The notes under the pieces were generated by a model. That model did no database searches. It was given only the letters and a program-made list of their open reading frames with translations, and was not told where the DNA came from. Below are positions 14,916 to 22,877 of a stretch of DNA of 39,834 nt, one piece after another. The DNA is from CAYYSY01 sp964474355 (GTDB lineage: Bacteria; Myxococcota_A; UBA9160; UBA4427), in NCBI GenBank assembly GCA_964474355.1, contig CAYYSY010000138.1:1-39834 (forward strand), read 5' to 3'. The position numbers were made by a program, and so were the translations under genes. How positions within the stretch are numbered: the stretch's first letter is position 1; every line of letters starts with the position of its first letter.

Positions 14916-16094
14916 CTAGAAGTTCTTCGGCAGCCCCAGCCCGCGCCGGGCGATGATGTTCTTCTGGATCTCGGAAGCACCACCGCCGATCGTGTCGACG
15001 ACCGTGTAGCGGTACGAACGCTCGAAGCGGCCGTCGAGCGGCGCACCCTCTTCACCGGGCTTCAGCTGCCCGTCGTGCCCCATCGTCTCGAGCGCGCGGT
15101 TCGCGACGCGCTTGCCGAGCTCGCTCTGAAAGAGCTTGTACATCGCCGCCTCGACCGTCGGCACGCGCTGCTTCAGCGCCTCGCTGATCACCTTGCGCTG
15201 CAGCATGCGCGCGACCTCGAGCTCGGTCGCGTTGCGCGCCACCGCCTCGCGCACCTTCGGGTCGTCCTTCGCGGGCTCGCCGTCCTTCGTCGCCGTGCGC
15301 GCCCAGTCTTCGTACGCCCCGACCTTCATCTCCATCGGGCCGATCGGCAGCATCGCGAAGCGCTCGAGGTCGAGCGCCTCGCAGATGTAGGTCCACCCCT
15401 CACCGACCTGCCCCACCACGTAGTCGTCGGGCACGAAGACCTGCTCGAAGTAGACCTCGTTCGTGCGCTCGTCACCGATCGTCCAGGTCGGGTGGATCTC
15501 GAGCCCCTCGTGATCCATCGGCACGAGAAAGAGCGTGATGCCCTTGTGCTTGTGCTCGCCCGTCCGCGCGCCGACCCAGTACCAGTCGGCGAAGTGCGCC
15601 GACGTGGTCCAGATCTTGTGTCCCTGCAGCACCCAGCCGCCGCGCTCTTCGTCGCGGGTGGCCTTCAGCGCGAGGGCAGCCGCGTCGCTCCCGGCCTGGG
15701 GCTCGCTGTAGCCGATCGCGAACTCGACCTCGCCGCGCACGATCTTCGGCAGGAACTCGGCCTTCAAGCGGTCGTTGCCGTGGCGGATGATCGTCTTGCC
15801 GACGATGCCCACGCCCTTGCCCGGCTGCGGCGCGCCGTAGCGCGAGAGCCCCTCGGTCAGGACGAAGTCGTAGATGCCGCTTCGCTCCTGACCCCCGTAC
15901 TCCTTCGGCCACGACATGCCGAGCCAGCCCTGCTCTGCGATCTGCTGCATGAGGGCACGCTTCGCCGGCGTCTCGACGGTCTGCGACAGCTGCTCGGGGT
16001 TCGCGTCCATCGTCTCGTCGCTCTGGTTCGCGGCGAGAAAGGCCTCGACCTCCTCGGCAAAAGCCTTCTCTTCAGGCAGCAGATCGAAATCCAT
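14916..16094 (-). CDS. Acyl-CoA dehydrogenase (paralogue of the 10.5-11.7 kb gene)
   Basis: A 392-residue acyl-CoA dehydrogenase beginning MDFDLLPEEKAFAEEVEAFLAANQ. It shares with its paralogue GMSWPKEYGGQERSGIYDFVLTEGL, AIGYSEPQAGSDAAALALKAT, HKIWTTSAHFADWYWVGARTGEHKHKGITLFLVPMDH and the C-terminal IGGGASEIQKNIIARRGLGLPKNF, including the glutamate of the GASEIQ motif. The ATG at 16094 follows CCGGAG. It is divergent from the tandem CoA transferases, with a 160-base shared gap holding an operator-like site related to the one before the other copy. Substrate not identifiable. Confidence 0.9.
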   Translation of the reverse strand: MDFDLLPEEKAFAEEVEAFLAANQSDETMDANPEQLSQTVETPAKRALMQQIAEQGWLGMSWPKEYGGQERSGIYDFVLTEGLSRYGAPQPGKGVGIVGKTIIRHGNDRLKAEFLPKIVRGEVEFAIGYSEPQAGSDAAALALKATRDEERGGWVLQGHKIWTTSAHFADWYWVGARTGEHKHKGITLFLVPMDHEGLEIHPTWTIGDERTNEVYFEQVFVPDDYVVGQVGEGWTYICEALDLERFAMLPIGPMEMKVGAYEDWARTATKDGEPAKDDPKVREAVARNATELEVARMLQRKVISEALKQRVPTVEAAMYKLFQSELGKRVANRALETMGHDGQLKPGEEGAPLDGRFERSYRYTVVDTIGGGASEIQKNIIARRGLGLPKNF

Positions 16095-16131
16095 GGGGGC
16101 TCCGGAGCGCGGCGGGGCGCGCGGCAGTTTC

Positions 16132-16149
16132 GAGACGCAGCGTATAGTA
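16132..16149. promoter_or_regulatory. Operator-like site related to the 11.8 kb operator
   Basis: GAGACGCAG followed by CGTATAGTA is identical at 14 of 18 positions to GATACGTCG plus CGTATTGTA at 11809-11826. The right half-site is best conserved; the left half is degenerate, with palindromy 6 of 9. TACTAT on the minus strand and TATAGT on the plus strand could serve as -10 elements for the divergent acyl-CoA dehydrogenase (start 16094) and CoA transferase (start 16255) genes. Confidence 0.5.
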
Positions 16150-16254
16150 TCCTCCGCCGCCGCCCAACCGGAACGAGTGCAGGGGGCGTGAGATCCATCC
16201 GTGACTCCGCTGCCCCTTGTCGAAAGCTTCCGTCGAAAGAGAGAGGATCGACCC

Positions 16255-17499
16255 ATGCGCACAGGCGAGATTCGCGAGCCCGAGCGCGGGCAGTGGGGCA
16301 AGCCGCTCGATGGTGTGCGGATCCTCGCCGCCGAGCAGATGCAGGCCCTCCCCTACGCGACGCAGCTGCTCGCCCACCTCGGCGCCGACGTCGTCAAGGT
16401 CGAGCATCCCGAGCACGGCGACTCGGCGCGCGGCTCCAAGCCGGCGCTCACCGACGAGGACGGCCGCAGCGTCGGCGCCACGTATCTACGGAACAATCTT
16501 TCCAAGCGAAGCATCGGCCTCGACCTGAAGAAGCCGGCCGGCCGCGACCTCTTTCTGAAGCTCGCGCCGCATTTCGACGTGGTGGCCGAGAACTTCCGCC
16601 CCGGCGCCTTCGACCGGCTCGGGCTCGGCTACGCCGACCTCGAGCGCGTCGATCCGCGGATCATCCTGCTCTCGGTGTCGGGCTTCGGGAACCTCAAGCC
16701 CAGCCCCTACGCAAAGTGGCCCGCCTACGCACCGATCCCCGAGGCGATGGCGGGCTTCTACGAGCAGAACCGGCGCGAGGGCGAGCATCTCAGACCGCTC
16801 GTCGCGGGTGCGCTCGGCGATATCGGCTCGGCGATGTTCGCGGCGATCGGCCTGCTCACGGCGCTGCGCCACCGCGATCGCACCGGCGTCGGCCAGCACG
16901 TCGACGTCGCGATGTACGACGCCATGATCGCCATGGCCGACATGGTGCCGTTCATGGCGTCGATGGGCGCCGAGAAGATCTCGCAAGGCGGGCCGTGGAT
17001 CATCGAGGGCTTCCGCGCGAAGGACGGTGACTTCGTGATCGAGGTGATCCGCGATCACCACCTCCGCAGCCTCGCGGACGTGATCGGCCGACCCGATTGG
17101 AAGCAAGACCCGCGCTTCGCCGACCGCGATCAGTGGCACGGCCTCATCGAGCCCGAGGTGCGCCCCGCGGTCGAGGCCTGGGCCGCCGACAAGACGAAGC
17201 TCGAGGCGTGCCATCTGCTCTGCGAGGGCGGCGTGGCGGCAGGCCCGTCGAACCGCGCGGCCGACCTGCTCGCCGACCCCCACGTCCGCGACCACAACAT
17301 GATCCTCGAGATCGATCGCCCCGACTCAGAGCAACCACTCCACGTCGTCGGCAACCCGATCAAGCTCTCGAAGATGGTCGAGGGGCCGGTGCGCTCGTTC
17401 CCGCGCCTGGGCGAGCACACCGGCGAAGTGCTCAGCGAGCTGCTCGATCTCAGTGATGCCGAGCTGGCAGCGCTGCGCGAAGACGGCGTGATCGGCTAG
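16255..17499 (+). CDS. Class III (CaiB/BaiF) CoA transferase, tandem copy 1
   Basis: A 414-residue family III CoA transferase. RGQWGKPLDGVRILAAEQMQALPYATQLLAHLGADVVKVEHP gives the first CoA-binding domain. D189 in VAGALGDIGSAMFAAIGLLTALRHRDRTGVGQHVDVAMYD corresponds to the catalytic aspartate that forms the mixed anhydride and the glutamyl/aspartyl-CoA thioester. The start is set at the ATG at 16255 after GAGAGAGGAT, because its paralogue (17523) begins with the same MRxGE residues; an upstream GTG at 16201 has no ribosome binding site. The two paralogues align without gaps over the first 190 residues. Likely role: moving CoA from a donor thioester to a free acid to activate a substrate (inferred from the family). 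Confidence 0.9.
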   Translation: MRTGEIREPERGQWGKPLDGVRILAAEQMQALPYATQLLAHLGADVVKVEHPEHGDSARGSKPALTDEDGRSVGATYLRNNLSKRSIGLDLKKPAGRDLFLKLAPHFDVVAENFRPGAFDRLGLGYADLERVDPRIILLSVSGFGNLKPSPYAKWPAYAPIPEAMAGFYEQNRREGEHLRPLVAGALGDIGSAMFAAIGLLTALRHRDRTGVGQHVDVAMYDAMIAMADMVPFMASMGAEKISQGGPWIIEGFRAKDGDFVIEVIRDHHLRSLADVIGRPDWKQDPRFADRDQWHGLIEPEVRPAVEAWAADKTKLEACHLLCEGGVAAGPSNRAADLLADPHVRDHNMILEIDRPDSEQPLHVVGNPIKLSKMVEGPVRSFPRLGEHTGEVLSELLDLSDAELAALREDGVIG

Positions 17500-17522
17500 C
17501 CCCACTCCCCTACCCTCGCCGG

Positions 17523-18770
17523 ATGCGAATCGGTGAAGTCGCCAACCCCGAGCGCGGCCAGTGGGGCAAGCCGCTCGAAGGGCTGCGCATTCTCGCGGCC
17601 GAGCAGATGCAGGCCCTCCCCTACGCGACGCAGCTGCTCTCGCATCTCGGCGCCCACGTCGTCAAGATCGAGCCGCCCGGCCGCGGGGAAACCGGCCGCC
17701 ATTCGCAGCCGGCCCTCGAAGACGCCGACGGCCGCCGCGTCGGCGCGACCTATCTCCGCAACAACCTGAACAAGCAGAGCATCTGCCTCGACCTGAAGAG
17801 CGACGAGGGCCGCGCGATCTTCCGCTCGCTCATCCCGCACTTCGACGTGGTGGCCGAGAACTTCACGCCGGGCACGATGGCGCGCTTCGGCCTCGACTAC
17901 GGCGCGCTCCGGGACGACCACCCCGAGATGATCTACGTCTCGATCTCGGGCTTCGGCCACCTCTCGAACTCGCCCTATCGCCACTGGCCGGCCTATGCAC
18001 CGGCCGTCGAGGCGATGGCCGGCATCTACGAGCCGACGCGCAAGGAGGGTGAGCCGCCGCCCGTGGTCGTGGCCGGCGCGCTGGGCGACAACGCCGCGGC
18101 GCTCTTCACGACGATCGGCATCCTCGCGGCACTGCAACATCGCGCGCGCACGGGGCTCGGCCAGTACGTCGACGTCTCGATGTACGACTCGACCCTGGCG
18201 CTCGCCGACATGATCCCGCAGCTGCACTCGATGGGCGCCCCACCCGAGTGGGCGACGGCGGGCTCGTTCGGCATCGTCGCAGGCTTCCGCGCCAGCGACG
18301 GCTGGTTCGTGATCTCGTGCCTCCGCGAGCACCACTTCGAGCGGCTCGTCGAGACGATCGGCCACCCCGAGTGGAAGGACGACCCGCGCTTTGCGACTCG
18401 CGAGGGCTGGGCGCGTGAGATCGAGCCGACACTCCGCCCCGCCATCGAGTCCTGGGCTCACGACAAGACCCGCCGCGAGGCCTGCGAAGCGCTCGCAACC
18501 CAGGGCGTCGCCGCGGGCCCGAGCCAGCTCGCACAGGACATCGTCGACGACCCGCACGTCGCGATGCGAAACATGCTGATCGAGGTGCCGCGCGAAGACG
18601 CCGACGACGACATGCTCGTCGTCGGCAACCCGGTCAAGCTCTCGCGCGCGGCGGAAGGGCCGGTCTCGGCCTTCCCCCGCCTCGGCGAGCACACCGACGA
18701 GGTGCTGCGAGACACGCTCGGCCTCGACGAGACGCGCATCGCCGAGCTTCGAGAGCGCGGCGTCATCTGA
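17523..18770 (+). CDS. Class III (CaiB/BaiF) CoA transferase, tandem copy 2
   Basis: A 415-residue family III CoA transferase 23 bases downstream of its paralogue. MRIGEVANPERGQWGKPLEGLRILAAEQMQALPYATQLLSHLGAHVVKIE starts the domain, and the catalytic D189 lies in VAGALGDNAAALFTTIGILAALQHRARTGLGQYVDVSMYD. The copies diverge more after residue 200 (IPQLHSMGAPPEWATAGSFGIVAGFRASDGWFVISCLREHH), so they may differ in the acid they accept. It may have arisen by tandem duplication. There is no clear ribosome binding site, so translation may depend on the upstream copy. It ends four bases before the stop of the convergent short-chain dehydrogenase. Confidence 0.9.
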   Translation: MRIGEVANPERGQWGKPLEGLRILAAEQMQALPYATQLLSHLGAHVVKIEPPGRGETGRHSQPALEDADGRRVGATYLRNNLNKQSICLDLKSDEGRAIFRSLIPHFDVVAENFTPGTMARFGLDYGALRDDHPEMIYVSISGFGHLSNSPYRHWPAYAPAVEAMAGIYEPTRKEGEPPPVVVAGALGDNAAALFTTIGILAALQHRARTGLGQYVDVSMYDSTLALADMIPQLHSMGAPPEWATAGSFGIVAGFRASDGWFVISCLREHHFERLVETIGHPEWKDDPRFATREGWAREIEPTLRPAIESWAHDKTRREACEALATQGVAAGPSQLAQDIVDDPHVAMRNMLIEVPREDADDDMLVVGNPVKLSRAAEGPVSAFPRLGEHTDEVLRDTLGLDETRIAELRERGVI

Positions 18771-18773
18771 CGC

Positions 18774-19556
18774 CTAGAGCGCGTTCCCCGCATAGCGATC
18801 GCGCAGGCGCTGCATCCCCTTCAGCCAGCGATCGCGATTCGCCGTCTTGCGCTGCTCGTACTCGCGCACCTCGGGATGGGGAAGAATCAGGAACGACTCT
18901 TCGGCCAGACCGGCGATGACCGCATCTGCCAGCGTGTCCGGCTCCATCATGCCGTCGACGCCGGCGACGCCACCTCCCTCGCTGCCTGCGGTCATGTTCG
19001 TGCGCACGGCCTGAGGGCAGAGCACCGAGACGCCGACACCCTTGTCGCCGTACTCGATGGCCAGCGACTCGGCGAAGGCCACGGCGGCCGCCTTCGTCAC
19101 CGAATAGGGGCTCGAGCCGATCTGGGCGAGGAGCCCGGCGGCCGACGCCGTATTCAGCAGCCAGCCGCCGCCGCGCTCGACCATGCGGGGCACGAGCACG
19201 TGGGCGGCGTGCACGTGGCTCATCACGTTGATCTCCCAGATGCGCTGCCAGTCGGCCTCCTCGACCTCGACGGTGCCGGCGATGGCGATGCCCGCGTTCG
19301 AGCAGAAGAGATCGATCGGCCCGCTCCTGGCCTCGGCGTCGTCGATCAGTGCGGTGATCGCGGCGCGGCTTCGGACGTCGACCTCTGCTGCGGTCGCGAT
19401 GTCGCCGATCGCATCGGCCGCCGCGCGCACCCGCGCCGCGTCGACGTCGGCCAGCACCACCGCCCGCGCGCCTTCCTTCGCGAATCGCCGGGCGAGCGCC
19501 TCACCGATCCCGCCAGCGGCGCCCGTCACGACGACATGTTTGCCTGCCACGTCCAT
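18774..19556 (-). CDS. Short-chain dehydrogenase/reductase (SDR)
   Basis: A 260-residue classical SDR. TGAAGGIG at residues 11-18 is the nucleotide-binding motif, D39 after the second strand (VVLADVDA) suggests NAD preference, CSNAGI at 85-90 replaces NNAG, and SSPYSVTK places the catalytic Tyr151 and Lys155 with upstream Ser138. The C-terminal KTANRDRWLKGMQRLRDRYAGNAL is basic. The start is the ATG at 19554-19556 (MDVAGKH); a longer upstream frame lacks similarity. It should oxidise or reduce a hydroxy/keto group. It converges with the CoA transferases and diverges from the NIPSNAP-like gene. Confidence 0.85.
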   Translation of the reverse strand: MDVAGKHVVVTGAAGGIGEALARRFAKEGARAVVLADVDAARVRAAADAIGDIATAAEVDVRSRAAITALIDDAEARSGPIDLFCSNAGIAIAGTVEVEEADWQRIWEINVMSHVHAAHVLVPRMVERGGGWLLNTASAAGLLAQIGSSPYSVTKAAAVAFAESLAIEYGDKGVGVSVLCPQAVRTNMTAGSEGGGVAGVDGMMEPDTLADAVIAGLAEESFLILPHPEVREYEQRKTANRDRWLKGMQRLRDRYAGNAL

Positions 19557-19657
19557 CCAGAATCTCCTCGCGCGCCTCGCGGTCGCGATGCACCCCGACC
19601 CAACGCGATCTGCTCTATCGTCGGTCGTCCCTCGAGACGCCGGAGAACACTTCCACC

Positions 19658-20428
19658 GTGTCGAACGACGACGAATACACCGAGCCGATACACCCCTCGC
19701 GCCCACTCTACCTGCACGAGACCGTCGACATCGTCGGCGAGGGCGCAGTGCCCTACATGGAGGAGAGCGTAGTCGGGTTCGATGCCGAGGGCATCGCCGA
19801 CCGCGGCCTCACGCTCTACGGCACGTGGTACGTGCAGGGCTCGACCGGCCGCTGGCCGCAGGTCGTGAACGTGTGGGAGCTCGTCGACGGCTGGACCGGC
19901 TGGCAGCGCCTCTGCGAGGCCACGAACCTGAAGCGCGAGGCCAACACCGGGCTATCGGACTGGTGGAAGCAGGCGTACGAGCGGCGCAGCGGTGGCTTCG
20001 ACCGGCTGATGGGCGCGCTGCCGGGCGCGCTGACGCTCGACGAGATCCGGGCGCAGCAGATCCGCGGCGAGCTCTTCGTGCACGAGATGACCGAGGTGCA
20101 GCCGGGCGCGGGCCCCGAGTACATCCGCGAGCTCATGAAGCGCTGGGCGCCCGTGCGCGCCGAGTACGGCCACCGGCTCGTCGGCGCGTTCGAGAATCTG
20201 ATGAGTGACACCGAGGTGTGCACGATCTGGGCGACGACCCTGCACAGCCACGTCACCCTCGGCCGCGCCATGGACGACGCACGCGGCTTCGGCACGGCCG
20301 ATCATCCCGACGAGCGGCTCGTGTCCTGGGTGCGCTATCGGCGCAACTGGTGCACGCGCTTTCGCGAGGAGCTGATGATCCCTTGCCCCGGGACGCCGAT
20401 GGGACCGAGCGAATGGCGCGCGGCATGA
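19658..20428 (+). CDS. NIPSNAP/dimeric alpha-beta-barrel-like protein (two repeated halves)
   Basis: A 256-residue protein starting at GTG with a CGGAGAA site upstream. I see two similar halves: LYLHETVDIVGEGAVPYMEESV ... GLTLYGTWYVQGSTGRWPQVVNVWELVDGWTGWQRLCEATN, then LFVHEMTEVQPGAGPEYIRELMKRWAPVRAEYGHRLVGAFENLMSDTEVCTIWATTLHSHVTLGRAM. Each half has a strand-helix-strand pattern with paired aromatic and Trp residues, as in NIPSNAP-type ferredoxin-like barrels. The enzymatic role is unknown; such proteins accompany degradative clusters. It is followed by an SDR gene 34 bases downstream. Confidence 0.6.
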   Translation: MSNDDEYTEPIHPSRPLYLHETVDIVGEGAVPYMEESVVGFDAEGIADRGLTLYGTWYVQGSTGRWPQVVNVWELVDGWTGWQRLCEATNLKREANTGLSDWWKQAYERRSGGFDRLMGALPGALTLDEIRAQQIRGELFVHEMTEVQPGAGPEYIRELMKRWAPVRAEYGHRLVGAFENLMSDTEVCTIWATTLHSHVTLGRAMDDARGFGTADHPDERLVSWVRYRRNWCTRFREELMIPCPGTPMGPSEWRAA

Positions 20429-20462
20429 GCTCGGGGCGGCGCACGCACGGCGGAGCCCGTCC

Positions 20463-21257
20463 GTGACGACCGCAGACACGCCCTTTCGCGACCGCAGCGT
20501 GACGGTGCTCGGCGCCGCGAGTGACATGGGCCTCGCTGTCGCGCGTGCCTTCGGGCAGGCCGGGGCCCAGGTCTGGCTGGCCGATGTCGACGAGCGCCGA
20601 CTCGAGGCACACGGCGAAGCGCTGCGCGCCGAGGGGCTCGAGATCGAGGCGCGGCGGGTCGACGTGACGAACGCCGCTGCGGTCGACGACTTCGTGCGTG
20701 CCGCCGACACGGCGCGCACGGGGCTCGAGGCGAGCATCCAGCTCGCGGGCGTGATCGCCGACGTCGACACCCTCGACATGACGGAGGCCCAGCTCGACCA
20801 CGTCCTCTCGGTGAACCTCAAGGGCGTGCTCTTCGCCTGCCAGTCGGCGGGCCGTTGCATGGCGGCGCGCGGCCGGGGCGCGCTCGTCAACACCGCGTCG
20901 ATGGGCGCCTTCACCGCGATTCCGAAGCTCGCCGCCTACTCGATGTCGAAGGCGGCCGTCGTGGCGCTGACACGCACGCTCGCCCTCGAGCTCGCATCGA
21001 AGGGCGTGCGCGTGAATGCCGTCGCGCCCGGCTACGTCGAGGGCGGCATGACCCAGCGACACCTGCGCGACGCTCACGGCGAGGTCGACGTCTCGGCGCT
21101 CGAAGATGCGCTCGAGAAGGCCCGCCGCCGCAATCCCCTCGGCCTCGTCGGACAGCCCGAGGACGTCGCCGCCGCATGTCTCTACCTCGCGACGGAATCT
21201 TCGCGCTACGTGACGGGGCACGTGCTTCACCTGAACGGCGGCGCCCTGATGCCGTGA
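20463..21257 (+). CDS. Short-chain dehydrogenase/reductase (SDR) with altered glycine motif
   Basis: A 264-residue SDR starting at GTG. The nucleotide-binding motif reads LGAASDMGLAVARAFG, so the usual T-G-x-x-x-G-x-G is degenerate (Leu for Thr, Asp at a Gly position). The active-site part is intact: S146 in NTASMG, and Y159/K163 in LAAYSMSKAAVVALTRTLALELASKGVRVNAVAPG. LDMTEAQLDHVLSVNLKGVLFACQ is typical, and IQLAGV replaces NNAG. The intact catalytic residues suggest activity with altered cofactor binding. It lies between the NIPSNAP-like gene and the carboxyltransferase gene (47-base gap), probably in the same transcript. Confidence 0.82.
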   Translation: MTTADTPFRDRSVTVLGAASDMGLAVARAFGQAGAQVWLADVDERRLEAHGEALRAEGLEIEARRVDVTNAAAVDDFVRAADTARTGLEASIQLAGVIADVDTLDMTEAQLDHVLSVNLKGVLFACQSAGRCMAARGRGALVNTASMGAFTAIPKLAAYSMSKAAVVALTRTLALELASKGVRVNAVAPGYVEGGMTQRHLRDAHGEVDVSALEDALEKARRRNPLGLVGQPEDVAAACLYLATESSRYVTGHVLHLNGGALMP

Positions 21258-21304
21258 CGCCGCGGTGGTGCGCGTCGTGGACGCCGCCGCGATAGGATCC
21301 CCCC

Positions 21305-22864
21305 ATGTCCTGGCAAGACGAAGTCGACGAGATCGAGCGTCGCCGCAAGCGCGCACTCGAACATGGGGGCCCTGGCGCCGTCGAGAAGCAGCACGCGCGC
21401 GGGCGTCTCACGGTGCGCGAACGCATCGACGCCCTCGTCGATCGCGACAGCTTCCGCGAGCACGGCCGCGTAGCCGGCGCGTCCTCGACCGGTGAGGCCG
21501 GGGACGACACCTTCTCCCCCGCCAACACCGTGGTCGGCATCGCCGAGATCGGCGGCCAGCGGGTGGTGATCGGCGGCGACGACTTCACGCAGAGCGGCGG
21601 CGCCTACTCGCCGGCGGGCCTCAAGAAGGGCCTCTACGTCGACGAGCTCGCGATCAAGCGGCGTCTGCCGCTGGTGCGCCTGCTCGAGGCGGGCGGTGCG
21701 AGCGTCGCGGGCACCGGCGGCGCACGCGGGCGCTCGGGCTACGACATGACGGCGCCGCCCATGCTGAACGTGCTCTGCATGGAGGCGCTCGCGAGCGTCC
21801 CCGTCGTCTGCGCCGCGCTCGGCCCAGTCGCCGGCTACCCGGCGGGCCGGCTGGCGGCATCGCACTTCTCGCTCATGACGAAGAAGACTGCCCAGGTGCT
21901 GACCGGCGGCCCTGCCGTCGTGGAGCGAGCGCTGGGCGAAGAGACGACCAAGGAGGACCTCGGGAGCGCGAAGATCCACGGACGGAGCGGCGTCGTCGAC
22001 AACGTCGTCGAAGACGAAGAGGACGCCTTCCGCCAGATCCGCAAGTTCCTCTCGTACATGCCAGCGAATGCATGGACGGCCCCGCCCCGCTTCGACGTCG
22101 GCGACGTGCGCGACCGCTGCGAGCAGGGGCTCCTCGAGATCGTCCCGCTCGAGCGCCGCCGCGCCTACAAGATGCGGATGCTGATCGAGATGGTGGTCGA
22201 CGGCCGCAGCTTCTTCGAGATGACGAAGGGCTTTGGCCGCTCGCAGATCACGGGCCTCGCCCGGGTCGATGGCCGCCCCGTCGGCGTGCTCGCAAACGAC
22301 TGCATGTTCGACGGGGGCTCGATGACGGCGGAGGGCGCGCAGAAGGTCCGCCGCTTCGTCGAGCTCTGCGACAACTTCCACCTGCCCATCGTGAGCTTCG
22401 TCGACGAGCCCGGCTTCATGATCGGCAGCGAGGCGGAGAAGGCGGCAACCATCCGCCACGGCATGAATGCAATGTTCGCAGTGCTGCAGAGTCGCACGCC
22501 CTGGTTCGCGATCGTCGTACGCAAGGCGTTCGGAGTCGCCCAGGGCATCCACTACGGCTACGGCGGCACGGTCGTCGCGTGGCCCTCGGCGGTGAGCGGC
22601 GCGCTCCCCGTCGAGAGCGGCGTCCACCTGGCGTACCGGGCCGAAATCGAGTCGGCTGCGGACCCCGAGGCACGGCGCCGTGAGCTCGAGGACGAGATGG
22701 CGAAGGGCCAGTCGATCCTGCCGCGCGCCGAGGAGTTCGGCGTACACGACCTCATCGACCCGCGCGAGACACGGCCGCGTGTCTGCGAGTGGCTCGACGA
22801 GATCGAGGAGCAGGTCGCGCTCGAAGTCGCACAGGGCCCTCGCAGCTACTCGATGCGGCCCTGA
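21305..22864 (+). CDS. Acyl-CoA carboxyltransferase (PccB/AccD-type beta subunit)
   Basis: A 519-residue carboxyltransferase. The N-terminal half begins EVDEIERRRKRALEHGGPGAVEKQHARGRLTVRERIDALVD, a hallmark of propionyl-/acetyl-CoA carboxylase beta subunits, with LRSGGGASVAGTGGARGRSGYDM-like acyl-CoA-binding loops. The C-terminal half contains FDGGSMTAEGAQKVRRFVELCDNFHLPIVSFVDEPGFMIGSEAEKAATIRHGMNAMFAV and VRKAFGVAQGIHYGYGGTVVAWPSA, the carboxybiotin side. It transfers CO2 from biotin to an acyl-CoA. No biotin carboxylase or biotin carrier gene is nearby, so the partner must be elsewhere or the enzyme is a decarboxylase-type homologue. AGGA precedes its ATG. Confidence 0.9.
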   Translation: MSWQDEVDEIERRRKRALEHGGPGAVEKQHARGRLTVRERIDALVDRDSFREHGRVAGASSTGEAGDDTFSPANTVVGIAEIGGQRVVIGGDDFTQSGGAYSPAGLKKGLYVDELAIKRRLPLVRLLEAGGASVAGTGGARGRSGYDMTAPPMLNVLCMEALASVPVVCAALGPVAGYPAGRLAASHFSLMTKKTAQVLTGGPAVVERALGEETTKEDLGSAKIHGRSGVVDNVVEDEEDAFRQIRKFLSYMPANAWTAPPRFDVGDVRDRCEQGLLEIVPLERRRAYKMRMLIEMVVDGRSFFEMTKGFGRSQITGLARVDGRPVGVLANDCMFDGGSMTAEGAQKVRRFVELCDNFHLPIVSFVDEPGFMIGSEAEKAATIRHGMNAMFAVLQSRTPWFAIVVRKAFGVAQGIHYGYGGTVVAWPSAVSGALPVESGVHLAYRAEIESAADPEARRRELEDEMAKGQSILPRAEEFGVHDLIDPRETRPRVCEWLDEIEEQVALEVAQGPRSYSMRP

Positions 22865-22877
22865 GGGTTCGCCGCGC

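Noticed and set aside
14472..17030. An 852-codon plus-strand frame across the dehydrogenase and first CoA transferase
   Set aside because: It runs antisense to one recognised gene and out of frame with another and shows no domain; a shadow.
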